From the NCBI GenBank assembly GCA_003586115.2, contig QVOM02000119.1, positions 48,881,428-48,945,427 of the forward strand: a DNA stretch of 64,000 nt. The letters run 5' to 3'. Shown here in pieces: positions 1 through 11,527 of the stretch (position 1 is the first letter of the stretch; each line of letters starts with the position of its first letter). The translations under genes and the position numbers were made by a program. The DNA is from Salvator merianae. Lineage: Eukaryota > Chordata > Lepidosauria > Squamata > Teiidae. The notes beneath the pieces are model-generated. The model was not told the origin of the DNA. It worked only from the letters and a program-made list of their open reading frames with translations, and did no database searches.

Positions 1-390
1 TCTCCCATTGCAGAAAACATCTTCCATACTTGTTCAAGTGGTTTCTGAGCTAGAAACCCCTTCTAGTTGAGGGCATAAAGAAACTTAAGATCTTTTTCTT
101 CAAAGTTAATTTTCAAAATTTCAGCTGTTGAATCAGTTTTACTTGTATGTGCATGCATGCTCACAGGAATTCAAAATTGTTGAATGGGCTTGGAAAGCCA
201 ACTTGTATTTGTTGATCTCTGCCATAAGGTGAGATCCCAGAGAAGGTTTCCACTCCTCCTTACCGGAGAGAGGTCAAACCCATTTTATAAACCATGAGAA
301 GTATTAGTTCCACTATGTTCTAGGTTGGTCAGATCCCCTTTTAAGTGTTGAGTCATTTTCTGGGCTTCATACATTAAGAGGGATTCAGAT

Positions 391-468
391 AACTTGGAAC
401 AGACAAATGATAAGATGGGGCTGGAAACATGTTTCCAGCCCCATCTCATCATTTCTCTGTTCCAAGTT
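391..468. repeat. 78-bp near-perfect palindrome (foldback)
   Basis: Two 39-bp arms meet at 429/430 with no spacer. Only about two positions mismatch, and the centre is GGCTGGAAACATGTTTCCAGCC. It lies in UBE2N intron 1 and would form a long hairpin if transcribed. It may be a small foldback element or a local inverted duplication. Confidence 0.9.
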
Positions 469-1308
469 AGTCCTATGCAAAGGGGTTGAGAGAATTCACT
501 ATGAATAGCCTTGAGAAAGGAGTAGCTTGCTGCTATTTCTACTTGTCAAATACTTGAAAGGTTGTCATACAGAAGAGAAACATGGTCCCAGAGTTGAAGA
601 TACAGAATAAAGGGCTTTATTTTTTAAGATGCCAGGTTCTGGCTGACTATTTGTTACATGCGGAGCCCATGCTTCACCAAAGAATTCCAGGGCAAGCTGC
701 AAACTAAAATTACCATGAAGAAACCTCCTTAGAATAAGAGCAGCCTTACCATCACATTTATTATCTAGGGAGGTGATAGATGCACCTTTCTTGGATTGTT
801 GAAGTAGAAGCTGGAAATCACTCAAAAATGCTTTAATTTGGATTCTTGGTGTTCTGTTTGTTCTGTTCCAACTCTATGGTTTATGACCTTGCTCTTCAGA
901 TATTGCTGCAGCCTCTTCCTTTGACTGCTGTTTAAGTAAAAGAATCCTTAATAAGCTTTGCTTTGTCACTGAAGATCTTTCCGTTGCTTTGTTTTTCTTC
1001 ACCTGCATTTCCGGTTCCCTTTCTCTTGATACTTTATCATTCCATTCCCTCTCAAGTATCAGAGCTTAGTGTTGAGAAAGCTGGAGGAATTAACAATGTA
1101 GCAAACAAAAGTATTGCTTTCCATAGTATGTTAACAGAGCAGTTGTAATCATCATTACGTCTATAAGGTTTTCACAGCTAAGGTAGTGAACTTTTCAGTT
1201 TGATGCAGCTCACAGCACTGAGCAGGGGTCACAACATTTGTTGTATTTTCAGTTCTAAAGTATTACGTTGAACTTCATGGATAGAAATAAGTTTTTAGCT
1301 TCCTTGTA

Positions 1309-1740
1309 TATTTATTTATTTGTATTTTTACCCTGCCCTATACCTGAAGATCTCAGAGCGGGTTACAACAGTACAAACAAATTAAAAAGGACCCACAAAA
1401 AGAATAAAAGTGTCTAAAGGTGGGGAGGGGAAGCTGTTTCCTTAGCCAAAGGCCAAGGTAAATAGGTGCATCTTTGCCAGTCTTCTAAATGTATATGGTA
1501 GAGATGTCTAGCACGTATCAGTGGAGAGACTTTTCCATAGTCTGGGGGCTACCACCAAGAAGGACCTATTCCAAGTAGCCATCCTTTTAGTTACTGAAGG
1601 TGGTGGCACAACCAGGAGGGCCTCATCTACAGATCTTAAGGCATAGGCAGGTTGATAGGGAGAAAGCATTTCTTTAGATATTTAGGGCCCAAACTGTTTA
1701 CAGCATTATAGCTCATGGAGCATATGCTTTTAACCATTCA
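1309..1740 (-). mobile_element. L2/CR1-type LINE 3' tail, minus strand
   Basis: It starts TTTATTTATTTG...CCTGCCCTATACCTGAAGATCTCAGAGCGGG, the reverse complement of a LINE tail (CCGCTCTGAG...GGGTA...AAATAAATA). Related copies lie at about 21147 and 51476, and the 51476 copy shares the downstream part (CCACAGTCTGGGGGCCACCAC). The right edge is approximate. Confidence 0.65.
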
Positions 1741-2464
1741 CTTTGCTTGATCCAGAAGACAAACTCAATTACAAGAGAGAACTTTCTGTGTTGTACAAAT
1801 ACCTGTTCCTGGCATACTTCTGTATCCAAATTCTGCACTAAGTATCTGAAGATATTCTGTTTTTTTTCCAACATTTAATCCATAATATGATGCTTTTTCA
1901 TTAATACAAACCATAACAGTTTTGAATCTTGGGAAGAACTGATACATAGCAGAATAGATTTACTGTCACGATAGTATTTTAAACCTCTGCTTTTTTAATT
2001 TCCCATCAAATTTCCACTTTATATTTTAGGCCAGGAGGGTAGGAGTATGTTTTTCTATACTTTCACATAATTAGCTGGAGCAACAAGAATAATCAACCTC
2101 TGGACAATTTTGCTTTGCTGTAGGAAATATTTTCCTTGGCATCATTTTGTGATGCATTTTTCCTCTGATGAAAGAAATCATAACATGACAGTATGATACT
2201 GTGCTTTAACTGCTTCTAAATATAACAGTAAGAAACTAAATTTACCAAGTGATAGCTGAACCTGTTTACAGCTAAGAGAAGTCTGGAGGAGGGAGGCAAT
2301 TGAATTTTTTGGTGTAGAGATGATACAGCATACACATCAAACTTTTCTTTTTATTGGCACTTAATGTTAGGATATTAATTGATTAGGACTTTTGTTAATG
2401 GATTATTATTCTCTAGAAACAGTTGAGTATATATGTGCTTCATGCTATGTCCTTTCTTTTTCAG

Positions 2465-2711
2465 GAAACCCAGCGTTTGCTGGCAGAACCTGTTCCTGGA
2501 ATAAAGGCAGAACCAGATGAAAGCAATGCACGTTATTTTCATGTGGTCATTGCAGGTCCACAGGATTCCCCCTTTGAGGGTGGGACATTTAAACTTGAAC
2601 TATTCCTTCCAGAAGAATATCCAATGGCAGCTCCGAAAGTACGCTTCATGACCAAAATTTATCATCCTAACGTAGACAAATTGGGAAGAATATGTTTAGA
2701 TATTTTGAAAG
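2465..2711 (+). CDS. UBE2N: UBE2N coding exon 2 (residues 11 to first base of codon 93)
   Basis: The acceptor is ...TTTTTCAG before GAAACCCAG (Glu11 onward); the donor is AAAG|GTAAGT at 2712. The exon carries most of the UBC fold, the HPN motif and catalytic Cys87. The open frame runs upstream into the intron, but that part does not belong to the protein. Confidence 0.98.
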
Positions 2712-4391
2712 GTAAGTAGTTCGGAATCATCGTTAAAATGATGCTGTTCCCTCTGTGTTGTTCAGGTTACTAGGAAGTTTGCACAGTTATGCCATATGTT
2801 GGTGATCTGCTAACAGGTAAACGTTCTTTATTACAAACATGGTTTTAATCATTCTGTAACATTGCTTTCTCAGATAAGTGGTCTCCAGCTTTGCAGATCC
2901 GTACAGTTCTGCTATCAATCCAGGCTTTGTTAAGCGCTCCCAACCCAGATGATCCATTAGCAAATGATGTAGCTGAGCAATGGAAGACCAATGAAGCCCA
3001 AGCCATAGAAACAGGTGGTGTATTCTTACTCTAGAGTCTCTTAAATTGAGTAATGCATCAAGTTCTTTTTTTTTCCAAATACAGAAGCCTAAACCAACTT
3101 AGAATACTGCAGTTTGCAATAAATCTTGTACGTACCAAAAATTGAAAGAGTTCATATGATGAACTTAGAGGGTCAGAGTTTTTTGACAAGCTTAAAAGGT
3201 CAGAAAAAGTGTAGCAGTTTCCTGGAAGGAACTGTTGAATATGGGAGTTGTCTTTGTTCCGTCTTCTTTCACAGGACTTTCCCCCGTTTATTATTTACTT
3301 AACAAGAATATGCCTCTTAATTGTACACTCATAAGTAAGTTCTTGTTTAGTTCTGCTTTGAATTTCAGAGGTGTTTATAACCTTACTAGAATAAATGTTT
3401 TGAGAACTGCTTGCTCCTCTTTGTTTCATAGCACATACTAATATAGCTGAATAACAGCAGGAACAACAATAGAATATGTTTTATAATAGAAGTCTGTTCA
3501 TTTCTGCTGGTATGCAGTAGGAGTCAGATTTATCATACAAAGTGTCATAATTATGCTTACTGTCAGATTGCCATGAATATGTAAAAGCTAATGGAAATTC
3601 AGCAAAATTTATGCAAAACTGTGGAAAGCAATACTTGAAGTCCAGCAGGCACAATTGGAAACTCATTGTTATAGCAGAGTAACAGAGAGGGCATGGCCAT
3701 GGCTCAGTGGTAGAGCAAGCTGCCTAGAAAGCAGTTTGATCCCCAGGCTGTTACCTGAAGTAGATAATGGCAAAGCTCTGCACAGAAGTGCCTGTGGAGG
3801 TGTTGATGTAGACAAGCAGAAATCGGATTCAACTTGATAGTACTGTAAAACAACAGACAGTGATATGTGAAATTCACCCATTTTAGTTGGGCTTTTGTTT
3901 GCCCTTTTTCTTCCTCTGATCCATTCTTTTATATTTCCCATGTGAATCAGAAGAACTTAATAATACACTCTGGTTTGTGGGCAAAGTTTCTTAAATTGGA
4001 CGAACTGCTTAAGTAACTTGACTTGGACTGCTTCTTCTCTTTGTACAAGTAATGTTAAGTCATGCAGGTAATAAAATGTTACCTGCGCAGTTTGGCAACA
4101 ACCATTTTTTAAAAATGGCCAGAGAGTGGGGAAATTGAAGGGGAAATGCAGGCACAATCTGCAAAAGGCCTTGTCCATGTTGAGATAGCGTCCACAATAG
4201 CCTGTTAGCTTCACTTAATTTAGTTTTTAGATTTCTCCAATATCCCTGCAAACAGCTCTTTGTCAATAAAGCTGGGTGGGAATAGAGAATATTGTCACAA
4301 ATGAAAATAAGATGCTTTATGATCTAATTCATATTTCTTTTTCTTTACAGCCAGAGCATGGACTAGGCTATATGCCATGAATAATATTTAA
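2465..4391 (+). CDS. UBE2N: UBE2N (Ubc13) ubiquitin-conjugating enzyme E2 N, coding exons 2-4; exon 1 outside window
   Basis: UBE2N is the E2 enzyme that, with a Uev partner (UBE2V1/UBE2V2), builds K63-linked ubiquitin chains for NF-kB signalling and DNA-damage tolerance in cytosol and nucleus. Joining 2465-2711, 2874-3014 and 4351-4391 gives residues 11-152, with no indel against the 152-residue vertebrate protein as I recall it. Visible landmarks are the HPN motif in YHPNVD, catalytic Cys87 in GRICLDIL (codon 2693-2695), and the C-terminus RLYAMNNI followed by TAA at 4389-4391. Splice sites are AG/GT throughout, and the phases restore Asp93 and Ala across the junctions. Only 10 N-terminal codons (start to Lys10) are missing; exon 2 opens in phase 0 with Glu11, so exon 1 lies before position 1. 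The gene is convergent with NUDT4. The identity is very secure because this E2 is nearly invariant. Confidence 0.98.
2874..3014 (+). CDS. UBE2N: UBE2N coding exon 3 (completes codon 93; ends with first base of an Ala codon)
   Basis: The acceptor is TTTCTCAG at 2866-2873. The exon starts with AT, completing Asp93, then Lys-Trp-Ser-Pro-Ala-Leu. The donor is ACAG|GTGGTG, a weak match to consensus after GT. Intron 2 is only 162 bp (2712-2873). Confidence 0.97.
3688..3840 (+). mobile_element. tRNA-derived SINE in UBE2N intron 3
   Basis: A pol III A box (TGGCTCAGTGGTAGAG, 3700-3715) is followed by a B-box-like GTTTGATCCCC (3734-3744) and a SINE body ending in CAGAAATCGGATTCAACTTGATAG. The spacing is tRNA-like, but the anticodon arm is not that of a functional tRNA. 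It resembles the tRNA-SINEs common in squamates. Confidence 0.75.
4351..4391 (+). CDS. UBE2N: UBE2N coding exon 4 with stop codon
   Basis: The acceptor is TTTCTTTACAG. CC completes Ala, then [12 protein letters not shown] and TAA. Intron 3 (3015-4350) holds a tRNA-derived SINE. Confidence 0.97.
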
Positions 4392-4493
4392 AATGTGCTC
4401 TGAATCAGTGTGCATCACTTTTTCCTGTTCTGCCAAGACCTCTTCCTTTTTTTTGTTTGCATTTAATGGACACAGTCTTAGAAAACATTACAG

Positions 4494-4499
4494 AATAAA
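4494..4499 (+). terminator. UBE2N: Proximal poly(A) signal AATAAA of UBE2N
   Basis: A canonical AATAAA about 100 bp after the stop codon, in a U-rich setting. It would give a short 3' UTR isoform. Confidence 0.55.
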
Positions 4500-7400
4500 A
4501 AACCCAGACATCAGTTCTTTGGTGATTTAAATGCACACTAGCAAATCTGTGTCTTGTCCTAATTCACTCCTGTTCTGCATGAGCAGAGGCTAGACGTATC
4601 ATCGGGATTTTTGTGAAATTGTTTAAAAGCAGTAGCACATCTCTGCTTTTAATAAGTTTTTTTCCCCATCATGAGTTAAGTGTAAGCACTGTGAATGAAA
4701 GTAGTCAGGGTTAGCTGCAGGGATTTTTGTTCTAATTGTGTGGGCTCTTTCCCCCTTTTTTATGGTGATGCTAACTGTATTGGTTAAAGCAGCTAACCAG
4801 TTATACTCTAGAATATGCCCTCTAGCCAAGTCTAGCTTAGACGCTGTAGATGGACAAGCTTGGCTGTTTGAACAAAAATGGGAACATTAAACATCCATCA
4901 CTAATAATATTGTGATTCTGCTGTCAAGTGTAAAAGCCCTCCTTTCAAAGAAAAAAAAAAAGCTTGTGACCATTTTGTATGGCTTGTCTGAAAAATCTTC
5001 TGTAAATCTTATGTTTTAGTAAAATATTTTGTTATTCTACATTGCCTTTGTACAGTTTGTTTTGCTGTGTTCTTTTTTCACTTTTCGATTGTGACAATCG
5101 TATTTTTTTAAAAAAAGGAAGCTAGATTGGATCATTCTGATTTTCATCATCCTAACAGATATTAGTAGAATTTGGATTTTTTTTGTTATTGCTGATTTAT
5201 ATTAATAGGCCATACCCCATTTATTTTCATAATATTTTTGTTTTTGTGTTTTGAAAAAAAAAGTATCTGGTAAATGTAATTGCTTATCAGGGGCTAAGTA
5301 GGTTAGATGCATAATTGATGTGTATGTACTTGCGATATTAAGTACCGCTGAAGCAGGAAGCTAGCAAAACAGCAATTTGGGGTGTACTTGCGATTTATGT
5401 CTTGTGCTGAGAATTACCTGGTATCAGACAACACATTTAAAGTAATATCAAATTGATCCTCTGCATAAAATAAAATGTTACAGTACAGGTAAATTGGTTG
5501 CTAAGGAATTTACTGCTTAGTTTGTTAACTCTGGCCATACCTACAATTCTTAACCAACTATTTTCTTGACCCATTTCTTCATTTGTAAGATAGAAATAAC
5601 TTTTATTTTTTTAAAGCCATTGCATAAATATGTGAATAACTCATAGGATCATATTTTGATCCCACTTCTATGTTTTTAAAGCTTTTTTCTGATTCTGCTA
5701 CTTTGCCTGTCACCTTCTGATAGCTCTGCTTTTAGTGTGGCCAGTGTAATGCCAACTTGGCATGAGAAATGTCTGTCTTGCAGTTCAAGGGGGACAGTGT
5801 AGATGTCCATACCTTTGCCCATCATACCTATTCTAGAATCTTCTGAGGTTTCTATAGAATGTGGTGTATGTATTGTGCTCTTATGTAAGATAAATAATAT
5901 CTATTAAAATCAGATTTTCAACAGACAACATGCTTTTAGTGATGGTATTGTCAGAGTTGACTGCACTGTAGTACCAAAAAAGGCTGATACTAACCTACTT
6001 CAAGAGATCATCTCGAAAAATCTTTCTAATTGAGATTTTCTTTTGGAGTGTATCTGGGCTTGCAATCTTTCACCATTACCAGTGAACATTATTATTGCTT
6101 TAGTAAGGAACTGATTGTGATGCAATCTTTCAATCTGACAAATGTTTTAAGTTATGTATAGTATATCATTACATAGAATGAACTTAAACTACTACATATA
6201 CACGCAATGTAAAATAATTGAGTATATTTACTGAAAAGCAAGTTTTGGTAACTTGAACAGAACTTAGGCACTTGTCAGTGTACTTTGATTTTCAGCCTTA
6301 ATACATTTTTAAAAAGAATCTTGCATATTTAACTTAGCAAATGGTTTTGTATTGCGTGTTTTGACACACAAACATTGGCATTTTTCTGACATTTAAAATG
6401 CATCTGCTGTGAGATGTTACTAATTTTTTAAAAAGAGATCTCTGACAGAATTTTTGGCTTTGTATATGTTACATCCTTGGATAAAACCACTGAAATACAG
6501 TTCTGGGGAAAAAAAGCATGCAATTGCATGCTAAAATCTGAAATACACGTGATAACTGCACTTTTAGGATGTTGCTTAATTTTCATACATAGGCCTTTAT
6601 ATCTCTTCAAAGTTAAACACCAAGTCATATGGAAGGGTTAAAGCTTAATCCTAAGCATGATCATTTGCTGCAAATCCCACTGAATTCAGTGAGCTACTCC
6701 TGCCTGCATAGGTATGCATAAGATTGCAGCCTTGTGCCCATGCATAAATCTCTCCTGTTAGAATAAATGGGATTTGAAGGTGCTTTGACTTTGAATTGTG
6801 TCCCTGTTTTTGTCTTTCTTGCATGCAGCATATGTCTGTACTTGTGTATGTGTGTGTCTGAGCCAAAATCTTAAGCTTTGTTGGCAGCAGCAGTTTGTTA
6901 TAATGTTGTGCACACATTCAAACTTTTAAAGTTTATCTTTATCAACTGTACATGGAGCTGTATGCAGCATTTGATGTTTAGGAATGTTTTGGAACTTGGC
7001 ACAAGAGCTACTTAATAGGCATCTTTTATGTGTGCATGCTGCTGCTTCAGAGTTTGCACTGAAAATAGATTTTGTGCCAAAGCCTAGCACAGCAGACATC
7101 CTATGGATTCAGCCCTTAAGGGGGAAACTCCGAAAAGCTATTCTGGATTCTAATCCTAAATGTTGGTGTGATTTTAAAATTGGCTGAGGTTTTATGTTTA
7201 GGAAGTACAGACTTTTTAATTTTGCATCTGCATCTTAATGAAATGTAATCATTAAAAATATTTTATCCGTTTTATTTTTAGGAATGTAATGATTGAGGGT
7301 GCTTGAATCTCTGTATATTTAATGGGACTAATGACTTGAGATTTTATGTAAAAAAATTATCTTAAGACTATGCACCAGAGCTAGGTTATATCATAGTGTT

Positions 7401-7958
7401 GGTGAAGTTTGCTGGAATTATCCCACTGTTTTATACAGATATACAAAGCTGTTTCCATAACTTCTACTTTTAACTCCTTAACAATGCGGAAATGTATTCT
7501 ATGAAAGTTCTAGTTAGAAAGACGGGGTTCTTTAATTTTGGTGCTAATAATTACATGTTCTAAAGATTTGTGATGTGTTTTTATTATGAAGTCCTGCTTA
7601 AATCAAGTATTTTTTTCTTTGATGGTAGAGATAGCTCTTAAGTCTGAAAGGAATGCTCTTGAAAGAAGAAAAAAATCTAGCGATATAAATGCATATCCAT
7701 GCTTTGCATGGAGTAATCATTAAACCTACCAGAGGAAACATATTGAATATTAAATATAATTATATCCTAAAAATGTGGATTTTCTGCTTTTAAAGTAAGC
7801 GTATTCCCAGCACATCTTGATTACTGTAAAATCTCCTGGGCTAGTTGAAACTCAAATGATGTATATTTGTGCTTAATGTACATTCCAACAATTTTCAGGA
7901 TTATTTAAAAATGATAGGTTCTGTTTAACATCTTCTGACTGTAATGTTACAACACTGA

Positions 7959-7964
7959 AATAAA
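7959..7964 (+). terminator. UBE2N: Candidate distal poly(A) signal AATAAA of UBE2N
   Basis: A canonical AATAAA near the end of the repeat-free AT-rich stretch after UBE2N. It is a candidate for the long 3' UTR isoform. Confidence 0.35.
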
Positions 7965-7985
7965 AGGAAGAGTGATTATTCATTA

Positions 7986-9735
7986 TACAGTGAGCTTCTC
8001 ATTTTAAGTTAAGGTCCATTTTTAAAAGCAAGTCTGGCATTCTCAAGCAATACTTCAAGCAAACTTGTACAGATAAAAATGAGACTCTTAGTCTCTTCCT
8101 TCATGAGCAAACTGCTGTGTATAGAAAGAAGCGTTCTTTTCACCCGTATGCATTTTAGCAATCCAGATAGTGTTTTCATTTAGGATATTCTAATCTTTAA
8201 CAAGAGCATTGGGGTATTTTAAGTCAAATATACTTAACACAGATAGAATGTATCTGAAATAGAAGAGCTTCACACGCTTTGTTATAAAAGGTTAAATGTG
8301 TTTGCCTTCCCCAGAATATACGGGAAGAGTGAGCAGCAAGTTACCTTTTCTAAAAAAGGAGAATTTCAACTCAGGAGGCCACTTTCCCCATAGTTCCTCT
8401 TCCCCCATGGCCCTGGCTTGCTGGTAATTCTGTTTCTCCAAGAAGTGGTTGTTGAGATTTATTGGCGGACTTTCTCTGTAGAGCAGCACTATCACGGAGT
8501 GAATTCCTCTTTGAATTTCTGCAGGCCCCTCCTCAGTGTGCTTTCAGGAGACACCCCCTCTTGTTTGATGTTTCAAAGGGATAATTTAACTGCTTTATTA
8601 TTTTTTTAATGTATTTTAAAATTTTGCAAGATGGAAGGGTGGATGCATAAGTGAAAATACATAATGTACTTCATTGGGTGGGAACAAGTTCTAGAAAGAT
8701 CTTTAGGGTTGGGAATGTGCAGAAAGCAAGGTATAGAGAAACCGTAGTCCGAAGCAGCAACTGCTCTAAATGAAAAGCCTGTTCAATATTCTCATTCTTC
8801 CCAGGACCAATTAATAAGCTTTGGTCAACACATCTCTAATAGAGGGTTTCTCAAAGTTTTTGCTTATTTCTTCCCTAGGAGTATTAAAAATATTCCCTTA
8901 TTCTGCTCCCCTTTCTCTATATCATAGATAAGTTTTTACTTGGATGTGAGCATTTTAAGATAAAAAATGATTACACTAATATGCATTTTCAATGAGATAA
9001 TGAAAATTAACAGTCTGCCTTTTCAACTCTTATGGGAGTCTGCATTGAGCTCTTCAAGAACTTGTATTCCAAAGCATTTACAAAGGCAGTCTCACGTATC
9101 ACTGATTTTCAGTAATTTAACTTAGATGTTATGAAGTTGTGGATAGTTGAAAGATAGTTTGTATCTAGCTTAAATGAAATGGGGTGGTCAGGCTTGGTGA
9201 CTTAAATGCACTGTTCCAACTCTGTAATTCCAGAGTATTTCTGAACCAAAAGCTGCAGTTCTGCTACTGGTTGTTAAGAATAGCTCTGCGTTGCTGCAAG
9301 CCAAATAACTAGTCATAAAAAGTGAGCTGTTAATACTAGCCCTGTTCAGAAAAATCAGTGATTGAAACCCTATTGGAACTGAGTTATGGGTGCTCTGCTA
9401 TATTTGAAATAATCTGAGCTTCAAATGAGAGATTGGTGTCCAGGAAGACCCCTAGACTGCATACCTGATTCTTGCGTAATAGTACTGTCTCAGCAAGACC
9501 AGATCATTGGCTGTGTCTGCAGTAGGCAGGTAGATTGACACAGCAGACTTCCTGGAATGCCTTGCTCTGACTGTGGACTGGTCTACTGGGAGGCAACGCC
9601 TCCTGGTACAACACTGCATCTCGATCAGACAAGATGTTGGACCAAGCGACAGCATGCAAATAGTGCTGTAGCCTTCTCCAGTTGTGGTCCGCATAGCATT
9701 CCAGGTTTGTATATTGGACAAGCAGCTGATCTAGT
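7986..9735. other. Intergenic between UBE2N 3' end and L2 LINE
   Basis: AT-rich, unremarkable sequence. No exon, RNA gene or confident repeat was recognised; short open frames here lack any familiar motif. Confidence 0.6.
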
Positions 9736-11527
9736 AAATTAGGGCGCAGGTTCACTCAGAATTGGATGCTGTTATAGTGTATGATTATATGGAAGTCTCG
9801 AGAACACTGTCTGGTCCTGTTATGTTGCATCACTTGTGGGGGTTCATTGTACCACCTGTCCACTACCCCCCTGTCTAGCATGGCAGGAAAAAAAAACCTA
9901 CGCAGAGGGGCTTGATTGGCTGGAATCAGTGAGTAATTAATGCTTCTCTACAGCATGGTCAGGAAGGGAAAATGGTGACCCTTTCCTTAAGAGGACTTTG
10001 TTGAACCTGAAAGATTGGAAAAATTATTAGCCAGCTGCCAAGCTTTTTCTGGGCAAGGTGGTGGTAGGCCAGCTGCAGACCTACATGGAGGATTCATAGT
10101 ATCTAGAACCATTTCAGTCTGACTTCAGGTCAGGGCATGGCACTATGACTGCCTTGATCACTCTGATGGCAAGTGAAATAGGAGAAGTGCAACCCTGTTG
10201 GTGCTCTTGGATTTCTTAATGGCTTTTGATACTGTTGACCACAGTATCTTATTGCAAGGGTTATGAGGTTTAGGAATTGAGAGTACTGCTTTAAAGTGGT
10301 TCTGTCCCTAGCTGTGTGGCAGATCTTCAAGAACAGTCATGAGGGATTTTAGGTCATTCCCCTGGAGGCTCACTTGTGGGGTCCCCTAGGGGTTGGTCTT
10401 AACCTCCATGTTTTTTAATATAAGCCACTGGGAGACGTCATTAGGGAGTGAGGTGTCACCAATGTGCTGATAACTCTGTTCCATCTAAGTCAGGTGTGGC
10501 CGTTCCAGTCCTAAACCAATGCCTGGAGGCTGTGAAGGGTTTGATGCAGTTCAATAAATTGAAACTAAATCTAGACAAGACAGAGGTGTTGTGGGTTTCA
10601 GGCTGTTGAGTCAAGGAAGTGGCTAGGTATCTTCTAGATAGGGCTAGGCAAATTCATGGAGGACAGGTGTATCAATGGCTACTAGATTGATGTGGGGGTA
10701 CCACTTCTAGATTGGGGGACAGGCAGGATGCCTCTAAAAGCCATTTGAAGAGAGTTGAGAATAGGTAAAAGTTTTGCCTTAATCATCTGCTTGAGAATGC
10801 CGAGAAGCAATTGGTAGGTCACTGTATGAGATGGGATGCTGGACTAGATGGGTTGTGACCTGACCCAGCAGAGCTCCTCTTATGTTCTTATGGCTTGCTC
10901 TCCCCTGAAAGAACAGATGTGGAATTGGGGCATATTCCTGGATCTTCAATTTTCACTTGATTCTTAAGTGGAACTAGTGACCAGGCTTAGTTTAGTTAAA
11001 CAACTTTACGCTCTTGTAACCTCTGGATTGGATTATTGTAATGTGCTGTACATTGGGCTTCCTTTGAAGACATTTGGAAGCTTGATCTTGTGCAAAATGT
11101 TAAAGGTGTGTCTGGCTGGATTCTCATTACTCTGATCCTCAGAGGACCTGGCCTGGCTGCCTCCTCATTTCTGGGTCCAGTTCAAGTTTGCAATTTAGAA
11201 TTTTAAAGCCCTAAATACCTAAAGGAATGGCTCCCCCTGTACAATCCTGCACATCACCTGAGATCTTCTGAGAAGGTCCTTAGAAATACCATACCTCTAT
11301 GAGGTTGCTGGCTCATTAGTTAGAGCGAGTCTTCTATGTAGTGGCCCCAAGCTGTGGAACAGTATTCCCTCAGAAATAAGCCATATTTCATTATTGTTCA
11401 CCTTTTGGCATTTAGTAAAAACATTTGTTCACCCAGGCCCTTGCTAATTGCTATGTTTCTCCTATTGTTTCATTTGTTTACTGCCCTGAGACTTCAGTGT
11501 ATGGCAGTCTAAAAATAAAATAAATAT
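9736..11527 (+). mobile_element. Degenerate L2-type LINE (reverse transcriptase remnants), split by a nested CR1
   Basis: Frameshifted remnants of an L2/CR1-clade reverse transcriptase are readable on the + strand. They include FQSDF-SGHGTMTALITL near 10120, LLVLLDFLMAFDTVDHSILL near 10195, a GVP-type motif near 10380 and a decayed YADD region near 10460. After the nested CR1, the C-terminal part resumes at 10894 and ends in CTGCCCTGAGACTT...AAAATAAAATAAAT (about 11490-11527), a typical L2 3' end. Stops and indels throughout show it is dead. The 5' limit is approximate. Confidence 0.85.
10603..10893 (+). mobile_element. CR1 LINE 3' end nested in the L2 element
   Basis: It ends in CTCCTCTTATGTTCTTATGGC, the diagnostic CR1 3' terminus, and contains the reverse complement of the shared block found in the copies at 46, 52 and 56 kb (GCTGGACTAGATGGG...). 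The L2 sequence resumes directly after it, so the CR1 inserted later. Confidence 0.85.

Larger units (their letters stand above)
1..2464 (+). other. UBE2N: 3' part of UBE2N intron 1
   Basis: No coding exon is seen; the first-exon sequence encoding the UBE2N N-terminus is absent. The stretch holds a near-perfect 78-bp palindrome (391-468) and a LINE-tail repeat (about 1309-1740). The rest shows no recognised feature. Confidence 0.85.
4392..7985 (+). other. UBE2N: UBE2N 3' UTR, AU-rich; distal end inferred
   Basis: Downstream of the stop codon the sequence is AT-rich with no recognised repeat up to about 8 kb, as expected for a long conserved 3' UTR. AATAAA occurs at 4494-4499 (proximal), 5469-5474 and 7959-7964 (distal). 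Which site is used cannot be told from DNA alone. If only the first is used, the UTR ends near 4515-4525. Confidence 0.5.

Noticed and set aside
2423..2464. Upstream in-frame extension of UBE2N exon 2
   Set aside because: It is intronic: the acceptor TTTTTCAG sits at 2457-2464, and the conserved protein begins in exon 1 outside the window.
3688..3760. A tRNA gene
   Set aside because: A and B boxes are present, but there is no cloverleaf with a proper anticodon stem and a SINE body follows. It is a tRNA-derived SINE.
9452..9755. Small minus-strand frames near 9.5-9.75 kb
   Set aside because: They overlap decayed LINE-like sequence and have no conserved motif.
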